Below, piece by piece: positions 47,723 to 61,100 of a stretch of DNA of 64,000 nt. The stretch covers positions 1,304,438 to 1,368,437 of the forward strand of contig QANU01013744.1 of NCBI GenBank assembly GCA_003254905.1, written 5' to 3'. A program made the translations under genes and the position numbers. The notes beneath the pieces are model-generated. The model ran no database searches. It had not been told where the DNA came from and saw only the letters and a program-made list of their open reading frames with translations. Source of the stretch: Nissolia schottii. Lineage: Eukaryota > Streptophyta > Magnoliopsida > Fabales > Fabaceae. How positions within the stretch are numbered: position 1 is the stretch's first letter; each line of letters begins with the position of its first letter.

Positions 47723-50700
47723 TTAAATAAGTTTCATACCTATGAAGAAGTCAGAGAAACGATAAAATATTCTGTACCAAAACCAATAAAAGCAATGAAA
47801 TCTTCCATTGAGATCGCCTTCTTGAATGTATATGTCCTTGTAGTTTTCCTTCTCGTAAAAATCAAAATTAGGTGGATTAGTTGCCAATGAGGTTGGTCCA
47901 TGTTGTTCCAACTTCAACCCCAACTCCGAAACCAACTGCAGTCCCAATTTGCACTTGGACACAAAATCCAAGTCCAAACCCCTTAAAAGATTGTGTAACT
48001 CTGAATCAAAAATTAGGCGCACCCCACATTCTTTGGTACGGACGTTCAACACATTGCATTCCTCCAGATCATTTGTGACATAGAAATCGAAAGTAACCCG
48101 GTGTTCATAACTTGCAACGATGCTATCAAAAAGATGTGCATCGTACCATATATAAACATGATCACAGTTCAGCTTGTTGATAGCTTTAAGACGATAGTGA
48201 TACAACCTCGTAGCATAACCCAGTTTTGTACCATCTGAATGGTAGCACTGACAAAAGATTATAGCACCATGCTTCTCGATCTCGTCAAACGGAGAAAGAA
48301 CCGCACAAAAAACCAACCCTAGCATCTTTGAGTAGGAAGGAAGATTAATAGTGAGTGAGGACTTTTTGGTTCGATATTGGAACTGTTTTGGAACACTGCT
48401 TCCTGGTGAACAAACCTTCACAAAGTTGTAGTTATAGCTATGGGTCTCGACACCGTAACGCCTCACGCGCACATTTTGAAATACTGCATTCATCGCAGAT
48501 AACTGTGCACCTTCCATGATACGACGAAGTGAAGGCCCATCCAGTTTGGTGCAATTCTCAAAGAAAATGTGTTTAGTCTTCCCTTGCATCACTGTTGCAA
48601 AAGTGTTTAAAGTGTGTACTGTTACCAGGGAAGTGCAGTTAACTGCATAAAACCGTTTTATATATGTTGGAAGCTCAGGTAGAGACTTGAGCTTCATGCA
48701 ATTTTCTAAGGACAGAACTTCAAGATTGGTCATACCCTTGATGCTTTCTGGCAATGTCTCTAAACTGCTTCCATCTAACCTTAACTCACTCAAATTGTTT
48801 AAGACGTCGATGTTGTCAGGGAGTTCAAACAAGGTGCAACAATCCTCCAAAAGTAGTAATTGTAGAGATCTTAAGCCAGCAAATAAGGCATGCAACTTGT
48901 GTTTGTCGAGTACTAGTAGTTTGCAATTAGAAATCCTAAGCTCCTTAAGTTGTTTCAGGTATGACAGCTCCTTTGGAAGATTTCCAAGTCTCAGACCCTC
49001 TAGGTTGAGCCACTTAAGCTTGCTTGAATGCCCAATTGATAAGTGCAGTTTTTCAATTCCTGCACTATGTAAATCCAAGTGTTCCATCATATCGGATGAC
49101 AATGAAAATTCCTTGAGACTTGTGCAACCATTGACACTGACCTTTTTGAGAGATTTTAAAGGCTTCTCACATTTTAGGCTTCTGAGTTTCTTGCAGCCAT
49201 CCAGTGTTAAGGTTTCAAGTTTCTCTAGAGATAAAACCGATGGATGAAGCTCAGCCAAACTCTCACAACCAGAAAGATTCACCCACTTAAGTTTAGACGC
49301 CGTTGACAAATCTGGGAGGTTCTTTAAATATTTGCATTCACTTAGATCAATTCCCTCTAAATTCGTAACATCCTGCAACAATTCAAAAGCATACATCACT
49401 ACTGAAAATCGTTCTCACTAAACCAAAAATGTAAGCATATATATATTACCTTAATCCCATGCCAAAGTTCCGTGATATGGCTGTCCGGCATGCGAATCTC
49501 AACAAGCATCTTAGTGAAAAACGTTTCTGGAAGAGACTTCAACCGGTATCCATTCCACTCAAAGTACCTTAAGTTACCAGAAAACTGATTAAGGGCTATA
49601 GGATACTCCATGTTATTACCTGATGCCTTATCTGAAGGGATGTACAATTTCAAAACTCTTAAATTAGTCATCATGTTAAATGCATCCGCATTCAAGCATA
49701 AATTGCCAATTTGAGACAAATCTAATTTTATGCCTTCAACTGCATCAGTACCCTGACAAATGCATCAAATTAACAATTAATATTTCTATTTAAAAGCATG
49801 CTCATATATTATATATAAATTGAGGGTATGCTTTCCTTACCTTCTTTCTATATTCAAGTACATCAGAAACTTCGTCAATATCCCTCAATCGACTACGTTT
49901 TCCAGGATCTTCAATGTCATGACGAACTATATTCAAACCCATATCTTGTATTAGGTCATGCATTTGAACTCTATTGGCGAGTGAAATAGTTATTAGAGCT
50001 TTATCTGCGAGGATCTCTAATCCATTGATGGCATGGAAACCACAGGCTTCTAGTATACTTTCCACGAAATCTTTATTCTCGTCCTTGAAAAAGAATGCAA
50101 TGTCTAGAAATATTTTCTTCTCTAGAATGTGCAGTCCATCGTAGCTCACCCGTAACACATTTTGAATTGCATCATAGGGATAGTTTTTGAGTTTTCTCAA
50201 TTCACTATCCCAAAATTCAGTGCTTCTATCATGAAGATTTGAACCCAAAACTTTTAAAGCTAGAGGGACACCCCCTGCATATTCAACTGCCCTTTTTGAG
50301 GAATCCTCATATCCACTTTTGGGATTCTTGCTTTTGAAGGCACTTAAGCAAAAAAGCTCAAGAGATTCTTCGAATCCCAATGTCTTGACCTCATATATAT
50401 CATCTTCATCAACGGTTCCCCTAAGCAAATGCCTATATCTTGTTGTTATGATGACTTTACTATTTGGACCTGCATTACTACACTCTCTATACAACACATC
50501 TAATTGATCTGAACTATCCACATCATCGAGTACAATGAAAACTCTTTTGTTGTTGAGCCTCCTCTTAATGAACGCGGACCTTGTATATTTCAGATGTTCA
50601 TCCTTTAGTACCTCAGAGAGCAACTTCTCACGTAAAGATGTTAGTTTGCTCTGTCCAATTTTTTGTGATGTTTCTCTCACATTTTCCAAGAAGCAAACAC

Positions 50701-53700
50701 TGTCATAATATGGAAAGAGTTGAGAAAACACAGCTTTGGCAATGGTTGTTTTGCCTAATCCGCCCATGCCCCAAATTCCAATTACTTGAACATTCTGGCT
50801 CTTGTTTTTTGACAGCAACAACTCCACATCTTTACGAATCTTGCCTAATCCAATAAGGTCATTTACTCTTAGTTCAGTAGGGAACCTTAACTCCAGCCTT
50901 TGCAATACATCTTCGACAATTTTGTCGATGACTTGGGACTCGTTCCTATCAAGGAAGGAAACAAAGACAAGACGAAAGGAAATATTAATTGATCACGAAT
51001 GAAAAAACTACAGAAGCAAATTACTAAATTCACTCCGCTCTAGCAATATTCATAAGAATTTAATCTATATTAATACAAATTAAAGTTATTTCTCTAACTC
51101 GTTCCATTTTGTTTTAAAATGTCAACACATTATGATAAATACTCCTGTATATCTCTTTGTAAAGCCGCAATCAACATTTCAATACACATTCACTCAGTCT
51201 TCCTGAGTTCATTCACCTGCTCTCTGTACTATTTGTGTTATGATACCTTTCAATTTTGCTTATTAAGAACTTTGTAGAGAAGCATACATTTTATTTTATT
51301 TTATTTTAAATATAGTAATTTATTGATTTCTTTTAAAGTTGTATTCATTCGTCACCCAAGTAACAAATACAAACTAGTCCAAAAGACAACAATATAAAGC
51401 AGAAGTGGGGGATTCTTAATAAATTGCATGAAGCAAAACAAACTAACACAATAACTTGAGAAAATAAAGAAAATTCATGATCAATTGAATTTTTGGAATA
51501 TGAAAATCCCTCGAAGAAAGTGGAGAAAATAGGATAAAGTGAAAAAAAAAATTGAGAAATCAATACAATGTGAAGGAAAAGTGGCTTCGATGAGATAGGG
51601 AAGAAGAAAAAATAAATAAATAATAAAATAAAATAAACTTCTTAATCTCTTGGCTACTATGTCAAAAGGCTCAAGAAATGAGGGAATGAGAGTTGCAAAC
51701 CAACAAAGTTGGGGTCGATCAAAGGTACTGAATTTGGGAACTAAGGTTCCTCAACTTGAAGGTAATTCTAGCTTAAATGTTTTTCTCATCATACCCTTAC
51801 CCAAGCCTTAGAAAATCCTTTTGATCTTTGGTTGGTTGTAGCTCACATGGAAATAAATTAGGTGAATTGTGATTTTCAATGATTTTTGTCTTTTGTTAAG
51901 ATTGCATGTTGTTTGAAGAGATTTAACATTGTGTTGCTCACCTATCACACACGTGATTTATTCCTCTTACAAGATGTTTTACACATTTGAATGGTCATTG
52001 ACTTAAGTTTGAGTTTTTGCAACTTTTTGGTTAACTTGAAGAGCATGAGCCAACTATCTTGAGTGCATTGGATTTGTAAGTTAGTTCGTGTCTTAGTTTT
52101 TACTTTGTTTAGGGACAAGCAAAGATCTTAAGCTGGGGGTTGTGATAACTCTCCAACAAGAGTAATTTCTTTGCCTTTTTCCTAGTGGTTTTAGCATTTT
52201 AGTTTATTTTATTAGTCTTTTTTATAATTTATTTCGGTAATTTCATCTTTTGTTTATTTTATTAGATCTTGTAATTTTTATCTTGTTTTTGGTAGATTTT
52301 AGTTATTTTCAGTTAAATAAATCAAAGAGGATATTTATTGTAATTGGATATTTGAAGAATTGAAGAAAGTAGAAGATAAGACTTGAAGAGAATATTTGAT
52401 CAAATTTAATTTGAATTTGAAAGGAGATTGGATTAGATTTGAAGGAAATCAAATGCTGAATGGTTTTCTTGGTAGCTTTGTCGCCGATTTTGCACCCCAA
52501 TAAAGGACTAATTTGGACTTTGCACCAACTACAAAGTTGAAGATCTCTTTCTTAGTTTTAACTAGAGTCTTGAATCACCTCAATCGAACATCATCGGACA
52601 TTTGTAGCAAAAGTTATGACATTTTTACCATCACAATTTAAATTAGGAAATACTACTCGAGTCTAGCTAGTACTCGAGTAGTGCATGAACAGAACCTCCT
52701 GCAACCAATTTGAAGGGCACTACAGTAGCAGTGTGATGAAAAAACTAAAAAAAAAAAAAAGAAAAGCTAATGCCCTTTTTGATAATTTTGACTGGGAACA
52801 ATATAAGCTTCACTAAGGACGAGTTAGCCATTCATTTAGAGATTGGACAAGGAGACAACCCTAGAGGAGCACTCAGGGTGGGATTGACGCCTCTAAGGGT
52901 GCAATGCAAGAGCGGCGTAACTCCATATTATCAAATCCCAACCAGTGATTACTCATGGCTTGTTCTTTTCTTGTTCTCTTTATTTTTTTCTTTTTGATAT
53001 TCTTCTTCCGTCATGAACTAAGTTGTCTACTAGGGTATTGATGTAACCTTTGACTATGATGTTATTTTAGTTGGTTGTTATTACTCAATTCCAATTGATG
53101 TTTTTTAAGTTTCTATAATTGTGCTTAAAGTCTTTGAATGATTTGTGACCATTTGATTGATTTGCTCTCTTGCGTGCAATTCGAGAGAAGGAACATGAGA
53201 GTACTTTTTGTTGTAGAAAGCATAGGCTAGCATAAGATTAGAGATAATCCATGCAGGTTGTGTGGTGTGTGTGGGAAATTCACATATCGATCAAGCTTCT
53301 AATAGTCTGGTTTGCACTAAGAGATTAGGTATTTGGTTTAGAAGAAGAGAATTATTTAACCTTGAGAGAGACTTATGATTAGGATAGGAACCTTGACCAT
53401 TATCTAGATAAATTGTTAATTAAGAAACAACTCTAAAATAATTGAATCAAGAATAGGTGAAATCAATTTCCCTAGCATCTTTTCTCATTGTTTTGAGTTT
53501 CTTACTTTTAGTTTTTTTAATTAATTGTTTATTTTAATATCTTGCAATCAAACCACTTTTCACTCAATTCTTTTAATCAATTCAATTTGTGTTATTTGCT
53601 AATTGAAAATATAGTGTAATATTATCCTCGTGGGTTCAACAACCTGAGTCCTAAATACTCACTTTTATTACTTGTATGATGCAATATACTTGTCACAAAA

Positions 53701-54966
53701 ATTTTGTATCAGAGACCAAAGATAATGATGAACTAAAAAAAAGGAGCTCATTTTGAAGTCCAACAACACAACAAAACCTAGGACAAACATAGATGAATTA
53801 GGGGTGACACCACAAACGGTGGCGAGCCACTACACTCACAAACTTTCAAAGACGACACAAGAATCCTTAGAGGCACAAAAAAATACCCTAACAACACAAA
53901 ATAAACCACACAAAGAACAGAAGGAGAACATAGAGGCACAATGGGACCTAACGACAAAAGAAACCACACATGATGGCGGAAGTCGGTGGCATTTATACCT
54001 AATCTCCTTGACTCTATCATCTATATATCACATCAACGTATTTGTCAAGTTGTCACTTTTAATTCTAGAAGTGGATGAACATCTTCTCATTTTTAAAATA
54101 AAAAGGAGAATGTTATGTTTTCTTTTTCACCATTCATTAAAAGATGTTCAACACTATTAATATGAGAAATTATATAAATAAATGATAATAATAAGAACAT
54201 AACCCTATGCATTAAGGTACGTTTTATAGCTAACAAATTAAATAAACACTCATCTTTATCTTCTTAAGTGCTACTCTGTAAATTTGTATTTTGTCTTAAA
54301 AGGTTCTTGCACGTAAATTGGAAAATAATTAAAATTAAACTTTATAAAATTGTAAACGTAATTAATACTATATTTATACAGTGTAAGAGAGAGAGAGAGA
54401 AGAGAGAATTAGAAAATTAATAATTTCTTAATCTTATGAAATGACATATAAACCACTCACTTGTACTCGCGAGTGCGCGTGTCACGTCCGGATATATTGG
54501 CTGCTTGAGTGAGAGCACTTCTCCATTCAGCGACTTTCTTTTGGACATGCCCCTCGTCCTTCTTACCTTTGTGACCCAACAACTCTCGTTCATGTTTTGC
54601 AAACGCCTCCCCGTATGTCCCTGTCTGCTTCCGTATGTCCGAAGGGTCAACTTCATAGAACACAGGTATAACCACCTGTCCCTTGCTCTTCCTGCATTCC
54701 AGTATTTTGACCAGTTCTTCCAAGCACCACTTGGAGGATGCGTAGTTCTCCGAGAACACCACCACCGCCACGTCGGATTTCCCGATTGCCTGGGACAGCG
54801 CCGGCCAAACATCTTCCCCTTTCTCAAGGTTGTCGTCTATGTATGTGTTGATGCCTTCTCGCCTGAGTGCTCCGTAGAGGTGGCTGGTGAAGTTCGTGCG
54901 CGTGTCTTCGCCTCTGAAGCTAATGAAAACATCGTATTCGGACCAGTTGGTCGAAAGAGTCCTCAT
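47723..54966 (-). CDS. TNL-D: TIR-NBS-LRR immune receptor with C-terminal jelly-roll domain
   Basis: Four exons join in frame: 54966-54461, 50945-49841, 49752-49450 and 49372-47723, giving 1187 residues. TIR domain (about 1-169): YDVFISFRGEDTR and catalytic Glu84 in SKWCLEEL. NB-ARC: P-loop GIWGMGGLGKTT (about 225-236), kinase-2 VFIVLDDV, VIITTR, GGVPLALK and MHD (about 497-499). LRRs lie in exons 3 and 4, followed by C-JID with PGSSVPKQF. The C-terminus is an unusual aromatic run (FHCFYWFWYRIFYRFSDFF) absent from TNL-A. The TIR domain differs clearly from those of A and C, so D is the more distant paralogue. Intron 1 is 3.5 kb and holds an Athila-type LTR; introns 2 and 3 are under 100 bp. 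All exons are open and all key motifs are present. Confidence 0.9.
51660..52142 (+). mobile_element. Athila-type 3' non-coding fragment in TNL-D intron 1
   Basis: Phrases such as 'gggacaagcaaagatcttaa' followed by 'gctgggggttg' form a purine tract immediately before an LTR start at 52143. No pol sequence lies upstream within the intron, so the element is 5'-truncated. Confidence 0.6.
52143..53718 (+). repeat. Athila-type 3' LTR in TNL-D intron 1
   Basis: Opens TGATAACTCTCCAACAAGAG, as does the LTR in TNL-A intron 1, and has a similar ending around 53695-53718 ('gagacca'). It is about 1.55 kb and inserted opposite to the gene's direction of transcription. The small ORF at 52770-52997 is not a gene. 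Confidence 0.68.
53719..54460. other. Remainder of TNL-D intron 1
   Basis: A 135-codon plus-strand ORF (53753-54160) begins hydrophilic (Thr/Lys/Gln-rich) and ends hydrophobic with no recognised domain; it may be retroelement-derived. 'ggagaatgttatg' near 54105 resembles a copia purine-tract/LTR start. A GA microsatellite lies at about 54386-54408. Confidence 0.4.
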
Positions 54967-55885
54967 TGCGGCCGAAAGAGCCTTCTTCTCTAGTTGGGAT
55001 GTGATGAATGATAGAGCATGTGTGTGCTTTTAAGGTTGTAATGTACAAACCGTGCGGTCTAGGAAAGGCATCAGCTCGTAGTTCAATTCATTTACACACC
55101 TGAGATCAATTATAGTAACAGTGTTGTTTTTATCACATTTATAGACGTTTTTAGCTTTTTAAGTGTTGCTTGAAAAGAAAAACTGGGATCCCAATTAATG
55201 TTTAATTAAGGGAATATCTCCAAAGTGGGTCTTGATTTTTAGTTGCAAGGCAAGAAAAGCACACATTCTTGTTTATCAGAAAAAAGAAAAGCACATTCAT
55301 ACTTCATGCATGGGCGAGAACAGATCATTCAAGCGTTTTGTTACATTTATAGCCCTTGATTTTTAATTGGATGGCTCGGGACTTTCCACGGTTAATTCTC
55401 CTCCTTCTTAGCTTGCTCTTTCCAATCAATTCGAACTCTAAAAAGTTTTAGTCGTTTTACAATTGGAATTGAACGGGAATGTTTTACAATTTTGTGTCTA
55501 GGTTGGAAAAAAAAAACAACTAGATTATGGTTTATAATTCTAATTTTAATTATTGAATTTTGTTTTCTAAATTTGTGATTCAAAATTTCAGAATTAAGAA
55601 GGGTTTATCTAAGTTGTTTTTTAACTTTATGGAAATTCTAACTCTATACGGTATGTTAAACACAAAATGGAACTAAAGAGATATATAATATAAGTAACGA
55701 AAAAAATTGATGATAAAATATTACACATGATATTGTTATGTGAAAAATACACATGAAAGAATCCATTTCCAAAATTGAAATGTTCAATTCTAATTTCAAT
55801 TCTTAGTTCTAATTTCATGCTCAATTCTAGATGCCAACAATTAATTCCAAGTGAGGGATATATTGTGATCATGATATTGGCGTCT
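54967..55885. other. Upstream region of TNL-D, no other feature recognised
   Basis: No clear TATA box could be chosen. Minus-strand ORFs 55392-55583 and 55627-55893 are short and AT-biased. Confidence 0.4.
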
Positions 55886-56982
55886 GGCTCCAACTAATTT
55901 AGTCTCCGCTAGGTTAGGGATCAAATTGGTCTCTCAATCTTAACCGTCAAATCTTGAATCAACGATTTAGATTATATTTACATTTTGATCCTCAAAAACT
56001 TAACATTTAAAATTTAAGAATGGTACTTTGACTCTCTATTTGATTTTGTAATATGTTAATTATATCTATGTTAGTCCCTTACTACCACTAGTGCTGAGGT
56101 CGGCGTCACCGTTGGCGACAGCGCTACCGCCATAATCGGTTTCCTTCTTTCCTTTCCAAACCCCACCAACTTCTATCCTTTCCATTTTAGAGCAACAAAA
56201 CCAAAAGCATTAACATCAACCTATAACGGAAGAATCTATGTATGTGTCCTTTCTTCATCATCAACATCAGTCTTTCACTTACAGAACTTGAGTAATAAAA
56301 TCTAAAAGAAAAATCATAACTTTACCCAAATCTTAGAGTCAAACAAATAGAAAAAATTAAAAGATGAAAATTTTCAAATAACATATGTGAACGAAACTCA
56401 AATCTGTTGACAAAACAGAGATGAAGATGAAACAGGGAGACGAAGCGATAGATCGAGACACGACGGAGACAAAGCAACACGGCAGAGACAAAGCGGTGCG
56501 GAAGAGATAGTAGTGTGATGGAGACGACGCAACAACAACGCCTTCTTCGCGTCTTCATCGCCGCCTCCAACAACACCATATGTACGTTCAGCACCACGCC
56601 GTTGGCAGGGTCTTTTCCAACGACGGCCCCGTGTTTCTCAGATCAGATACTTTCAGAGATTATGATACATTCTTTCCTCTTCTCATATATGGTTTTCTGT
56701 CGTCGATGGAGATGGAGGGCGTAGACTGTATGGGTCTCGAAGGAACAAATCTTGAGCTTGAGGGTGTTTGGTGAGATTTGGATGGAGAAGACATCATGAG
56801 TTGTGGGGGAAGGTGACTAGTGGGGTAGTGAGGTGGTGGAAGGCGAGGGAGTAAGAGTTTGGTAGGAATATGAGGTTTTTATTTTTATTTTGTAAGTAAT
56901 TCTTATATTTTTTTAACTTCACACTTTTGACCTACAACTAATTTGGCCTCTAACTTAGTAAGGACCAGGTTAGTCGGAGTCA
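55886..56982. mobile_element. Candidate 1.1-kb inverted-repeat transposon
   Basis: The left end ('ggctccaactaatttag', 'ctaggttagggatcaaatt') aligns over about 45 bp with the complement of the right end ('ctcctaacttagtaaggacc'-type phrase, 'ttagtcggagtc'). The interior is GC-richer than its surroundings, with short ORFs (56515-56774) that carry no recognised domain. No target duplication was identified and no transposase is present. Confidence 0.45.
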
Positions 56983-57450
56983 TTGTTGTCTACTCAAAAG
57001 TAAAATCTAATTTGATCATTTAAAGGGACAATTGATGTCAATTTAGTTCTCTAAAGATTTTAAATGACAACAAAACTAATATTGTCATAAATTTTCTTCT
57101 CTTAATCGTTACTTTTAGTACATACGTTCATGTTATTTTTTAATATGATAGAAATAACTTTATATCAATTCCAAATCTTTAAAGAGGATTTCTTTAATGT
57201 CACAAGTTTTTAGATGACAAAATTGACGCAATTTCAAACTTCAAATTTTAGAGCACTTGCTTAACAGCGATGCTTCACGTACACAAGGAAAAAAAAATGT
57301 ACACTAATTATACACTCATTAAATATTGATTTTAACAACAATGTTCTTGATTTTAACACTCATTATACACTCATTAAATATTGATTTCAAAAAAAATGTA
57401 CACTAATTATGCACTCATTAAATATTGATTTTAACAACACTCACGTTGAG
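56983..57450. repeat. Spacer with 'cactcattaaatattgattt' repeats
   Basis: The phrase occurs three times between about 57311 and 57435, with 'gtacactaatta' preceding two of the copies. The rest is AT-rich. Confidence 0.6.
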
Positions 57451-58130
57451 TTAGCCACACCTGTGTTCAAACATCTTTAGAATGGTGCTGGCAATCTTAA
57501 ATTGTTCTGTTCTATTGTGTATGAACTGGACTTGGGTTGTGCCGTACTCCCTTAAACCCTTTTTGTCTATGACAAGAACACAATAAGCCACATAAAGCTC
57601 CCTTAAACCATTGACCAAAAATTGAAAGGAAAAAAAACCTCCATTAAACCCTGCCACTTTGGTATTTTGATTCATGATCCATTTTTTTGGATTTAATACG
57701 GGGCCTAAATCTGATCTAGGCACTATACATGCATGAACCCAGGAACTAGTATTTGTCTAGTTCAGTTAGAACTTAACTTTCCAGTTTCTGCAACTTGTGA
57801 TTTACTACAATACTTTAACATCATAACAGTTGTGAATATGATGAAAATCTAACCTCATAGATTCTTTTTCTTCAACCTCTTATTTTACAACTTCTTGACC
57901 AACAATAAACTAAAAAAAAAAAACACTACAATGCCAAAAGAGGTTTCAAACACACTACAATTCCAACTTCCAACCTTTTGTTCTTGTTCTCCTTTCATGA
58001 TGAGTGAGAGACATTTCTGCACAGGATAAAGGAGAAAGGATCACACCGCTTAAAGCTCCCATCCCAGAGGTATACACACAATATGTATATCAGTCATGAA
58101 ATTTGTTGATTCTTGGATCTTAATTATCTA
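57451..58130. other. 3' flank of the NPF gene, with one unassigned minus-strand ORF
   Basis: A 90-codon minus-strand ORF (57723-57451) has no recognised domain and could be a decayed gene fragment. From about 57920 the sequence is paralogous to 46220-46380 beside the NPF pseudogene fragment. Confidence 0.45.
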
Positions 58131-61100
58131 CTAGTCCTTCGAATCCACATGGGGTGACTTCTCCTTCAGTTCTTTTGCAAGCACCTCTATGGAATCTGAT
58201 ACCTCAGCTCTGTACACATAGTACCTTGACACAAAGGAGAAGAAGATGAGGTTGATGAAGTTGAGCACCGCGAAAAAGGCATAGTAGTAATCGAGATGAG
58301 ACTGATTCAAGTTGTTCAAGATCCAGCCCTTGTGGCCATGCTCCTTGGTGAGGCGGGAAACCGTGGAGAGGAGAAAAGTACTGATGAAATTCCCAATTCC
58401 GAGGGTAACAGAGGAATACGCAGTCCCAAGACTCTTCATGTTTTCGGGTGCCTGGTCGTAGAAGAACTCGATTTTGGCAACCTCCAAGAAGGCGTCTGCG
58501 GTCCCCATTAGTATGAATTGAGGAAGCAAAATGAAGATGGTAAGGGGAACCACTGCTCCGCTTTCAACCACCCCATGCTCCCTGGCAACTTTGAGGCGGT
58601 ATCTCTCGGTGCCGGACGCGATCACCATGATCAGCGTGTGGATCACAAGGCCGATTCCCATTCTCTGGAGCAATGTAATCCCTCTGGGGTTCTTGGTGAA
58701 GCGCCGCATGATCCTGACGAAGACACGGTCGTAGAGGACGATGCAGACGAGCAGGGACAGGGTGACGAATGCGCCTAAACTTGCAGGGGGGATTTTGAAG
58801 CTTCCCATGTGCCTGTCAAGGGTGGTTCCTTGCTTCACAAAGAGGGTGTTTATCTGGGCCATCATTGTGCTGGGAACAAATGTGGCAAGCAAGACGGGGA
58901 TCATCTTGAGCATCTGCTTCGTCTCCTCCACTTGGGTTACTGTGCATAGCATCCATGGACTGTTGTTGCTGGACCTTGTTGTTTTCACGCTTGCCTTGTC
59001 GAGGAACCTTGGCATGCATAAATGTATCTGTTAAACAAACACGCGGCGACAATTGCATACTGCTTAAGAGACAGAGTTGAGAGTTTTATACCTCAATGCT
59101 GGAGTGGATTCAATTCTGTAACTCCCTTTCTTTGCGTACTCTTCGCCATCAAGCTCATACAGATCCTTAGGGTCATGAGGAAGAGGCACCTTCGATTTCC
59201 TTAACGCGGCCACAATGACCCTAGCCATTCTGGTGAAGGTACTCCCTGAGGGCAGCTTGTGCCTGTAGAATGGCGTGCCCGCCACGAATATCATGATCGA
59301 TATCGCCAGGCCAAGCGTTGGCAGAGCATAGCCAAGAGTCCAACCCACATTGTCTTGGATGTACACTAGGACGCTGTTCGCAAACAGTGTCCCGAAGAAG
59401 ATGCTGAACATCCACCAATTGAAGAAGGACAGCTTGTGCAGCTTCTCCTTCGGGTGGAAATCGTCGAATTGGTCCGCCCCGATGGTCGAGATGTTGGGCT
59501 TCGTTCCGCCGGTTCCAACCGCTAGAGTGTAGAGTGCGCCGTAGAACACAACTAGCTGCAGCGTCGAGGCTTTCGCGCATTTTGTCACGTCTGTGGCAAC
59601 GCATTGTGGTGGCTTTAGGCTTGGAAGGGAAACTGCTAGTGTGAGCAGGCACATACCCTGTCAATGCCAACAACACATGAAACGCATAACCATGTTATCA
59701 AACAGATTAACATCTCCAAACTATTAAAAACTGCTTGCTATGGCTATAATTGTGGCTTTAATGCCTTTCACCATTACTAGCAAGATAATTCTACAATGCC
59801 ATTTTTCATATTGGTCATGTGACATATTATCACACGTCCTATACATCAGAACAAATAAAAATACTTGCTCTTAAAACACATAATAATTTCTCAAAGTTGG
59901 GTAGCTTTTGTGGATGGATATCGCAAGTTGCAACCAATTGTAAAGCGTTTAGGAGCTACCATATCGGGGTTCTATTAATTTAATTGCAGTTTATTATTAG
60001 TGTAATTATTTTAATTCTATAATAATCTGCTTAATTTATATTAGCAAGAGTAGATCTTTCCATCAGAAAATTCCACATGACTAAATTATGGGTAAATTTT
60101 GTCCTTGATGTGAAAGGTGGGTGAAAATTTGCACATGATCAAAACCAAATCATGTGAACGGTTTCAGTACCAGCAACATATCATTCAATGGACAAAATGC
60201 ATGCCCACATTTCCACTTTTAACCTAAAGAACATCATTAAAATAAGAAAAATTAAATCTTTATTCTTTCATACAACTTGTTACTCGTCTTTATATATATA
60301 TCATGCGTCAACCCACTAGCCACCATATGTATAGCCCCAGACGCCCACCTTATATGTCCCTATCTTAGAACTATGTAGTTATGGGACTTAGTGGTGCTTA
60401 GATCTTGGAATTGACTGCATGTAGGTTCAAAAGCACGCCCTGTGCGGCTATGCGTTGGACCTTAAGAGCAACCATACGTTGGAAGCAGAGAAACACAGCC
60501 ATGAAAGCCGGGGCCCACTAGCATATCATGAGTATGAAAAGAATACCACATGGTTTTTGGTTGGACCTATTAGTGACCGTGACACTTTCCTACTACATAC
60601 GTTCCCTTTTTTCCTTGATAACACTCTCACGGGGTCAAATTTCAATGCTTTTGCCCAACTATTTAATTTCATTATTTTATATCAACAAGTTATATTAAAA
60701 TAAGTTCTGGATTTGTATAAACTTTTTGTCCTGATTAACCAGGTGTGTTATCAAATTATTTTATTGGTGACTACTTGTATTTAAGAAGAGCACTATGCTA
60801 CGTAGCCATAAGAGTAGTGCTACATATCCAGACAGATATTTATGTAAATTGTTATAGTTGTGGAATGAAATGAAGTAATGGCATAATTTTTATTTATTAA
60901 AGAGTTAATAAGTAGGCCATATTATTTTGATAGTTCTTATTAAAAAAATTATTTTGATAGTTAAGTTATGATAAAATTTTTGACTCTGTTACTTTTTATT
61001 TAATAAATGTTAAGAGATTATTCTGATACATAATTAATATTATCTGTGCATAAAAATTAATTTTAATGTTTAATGTTTATTGCAAAATTAACCACATGAA

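Noticed and set aside
52770..52997. 75-codon ORF inside the LTR of TNL-D intron 1
   Set aside because: Located wholly within an LTR; no recognised motif.
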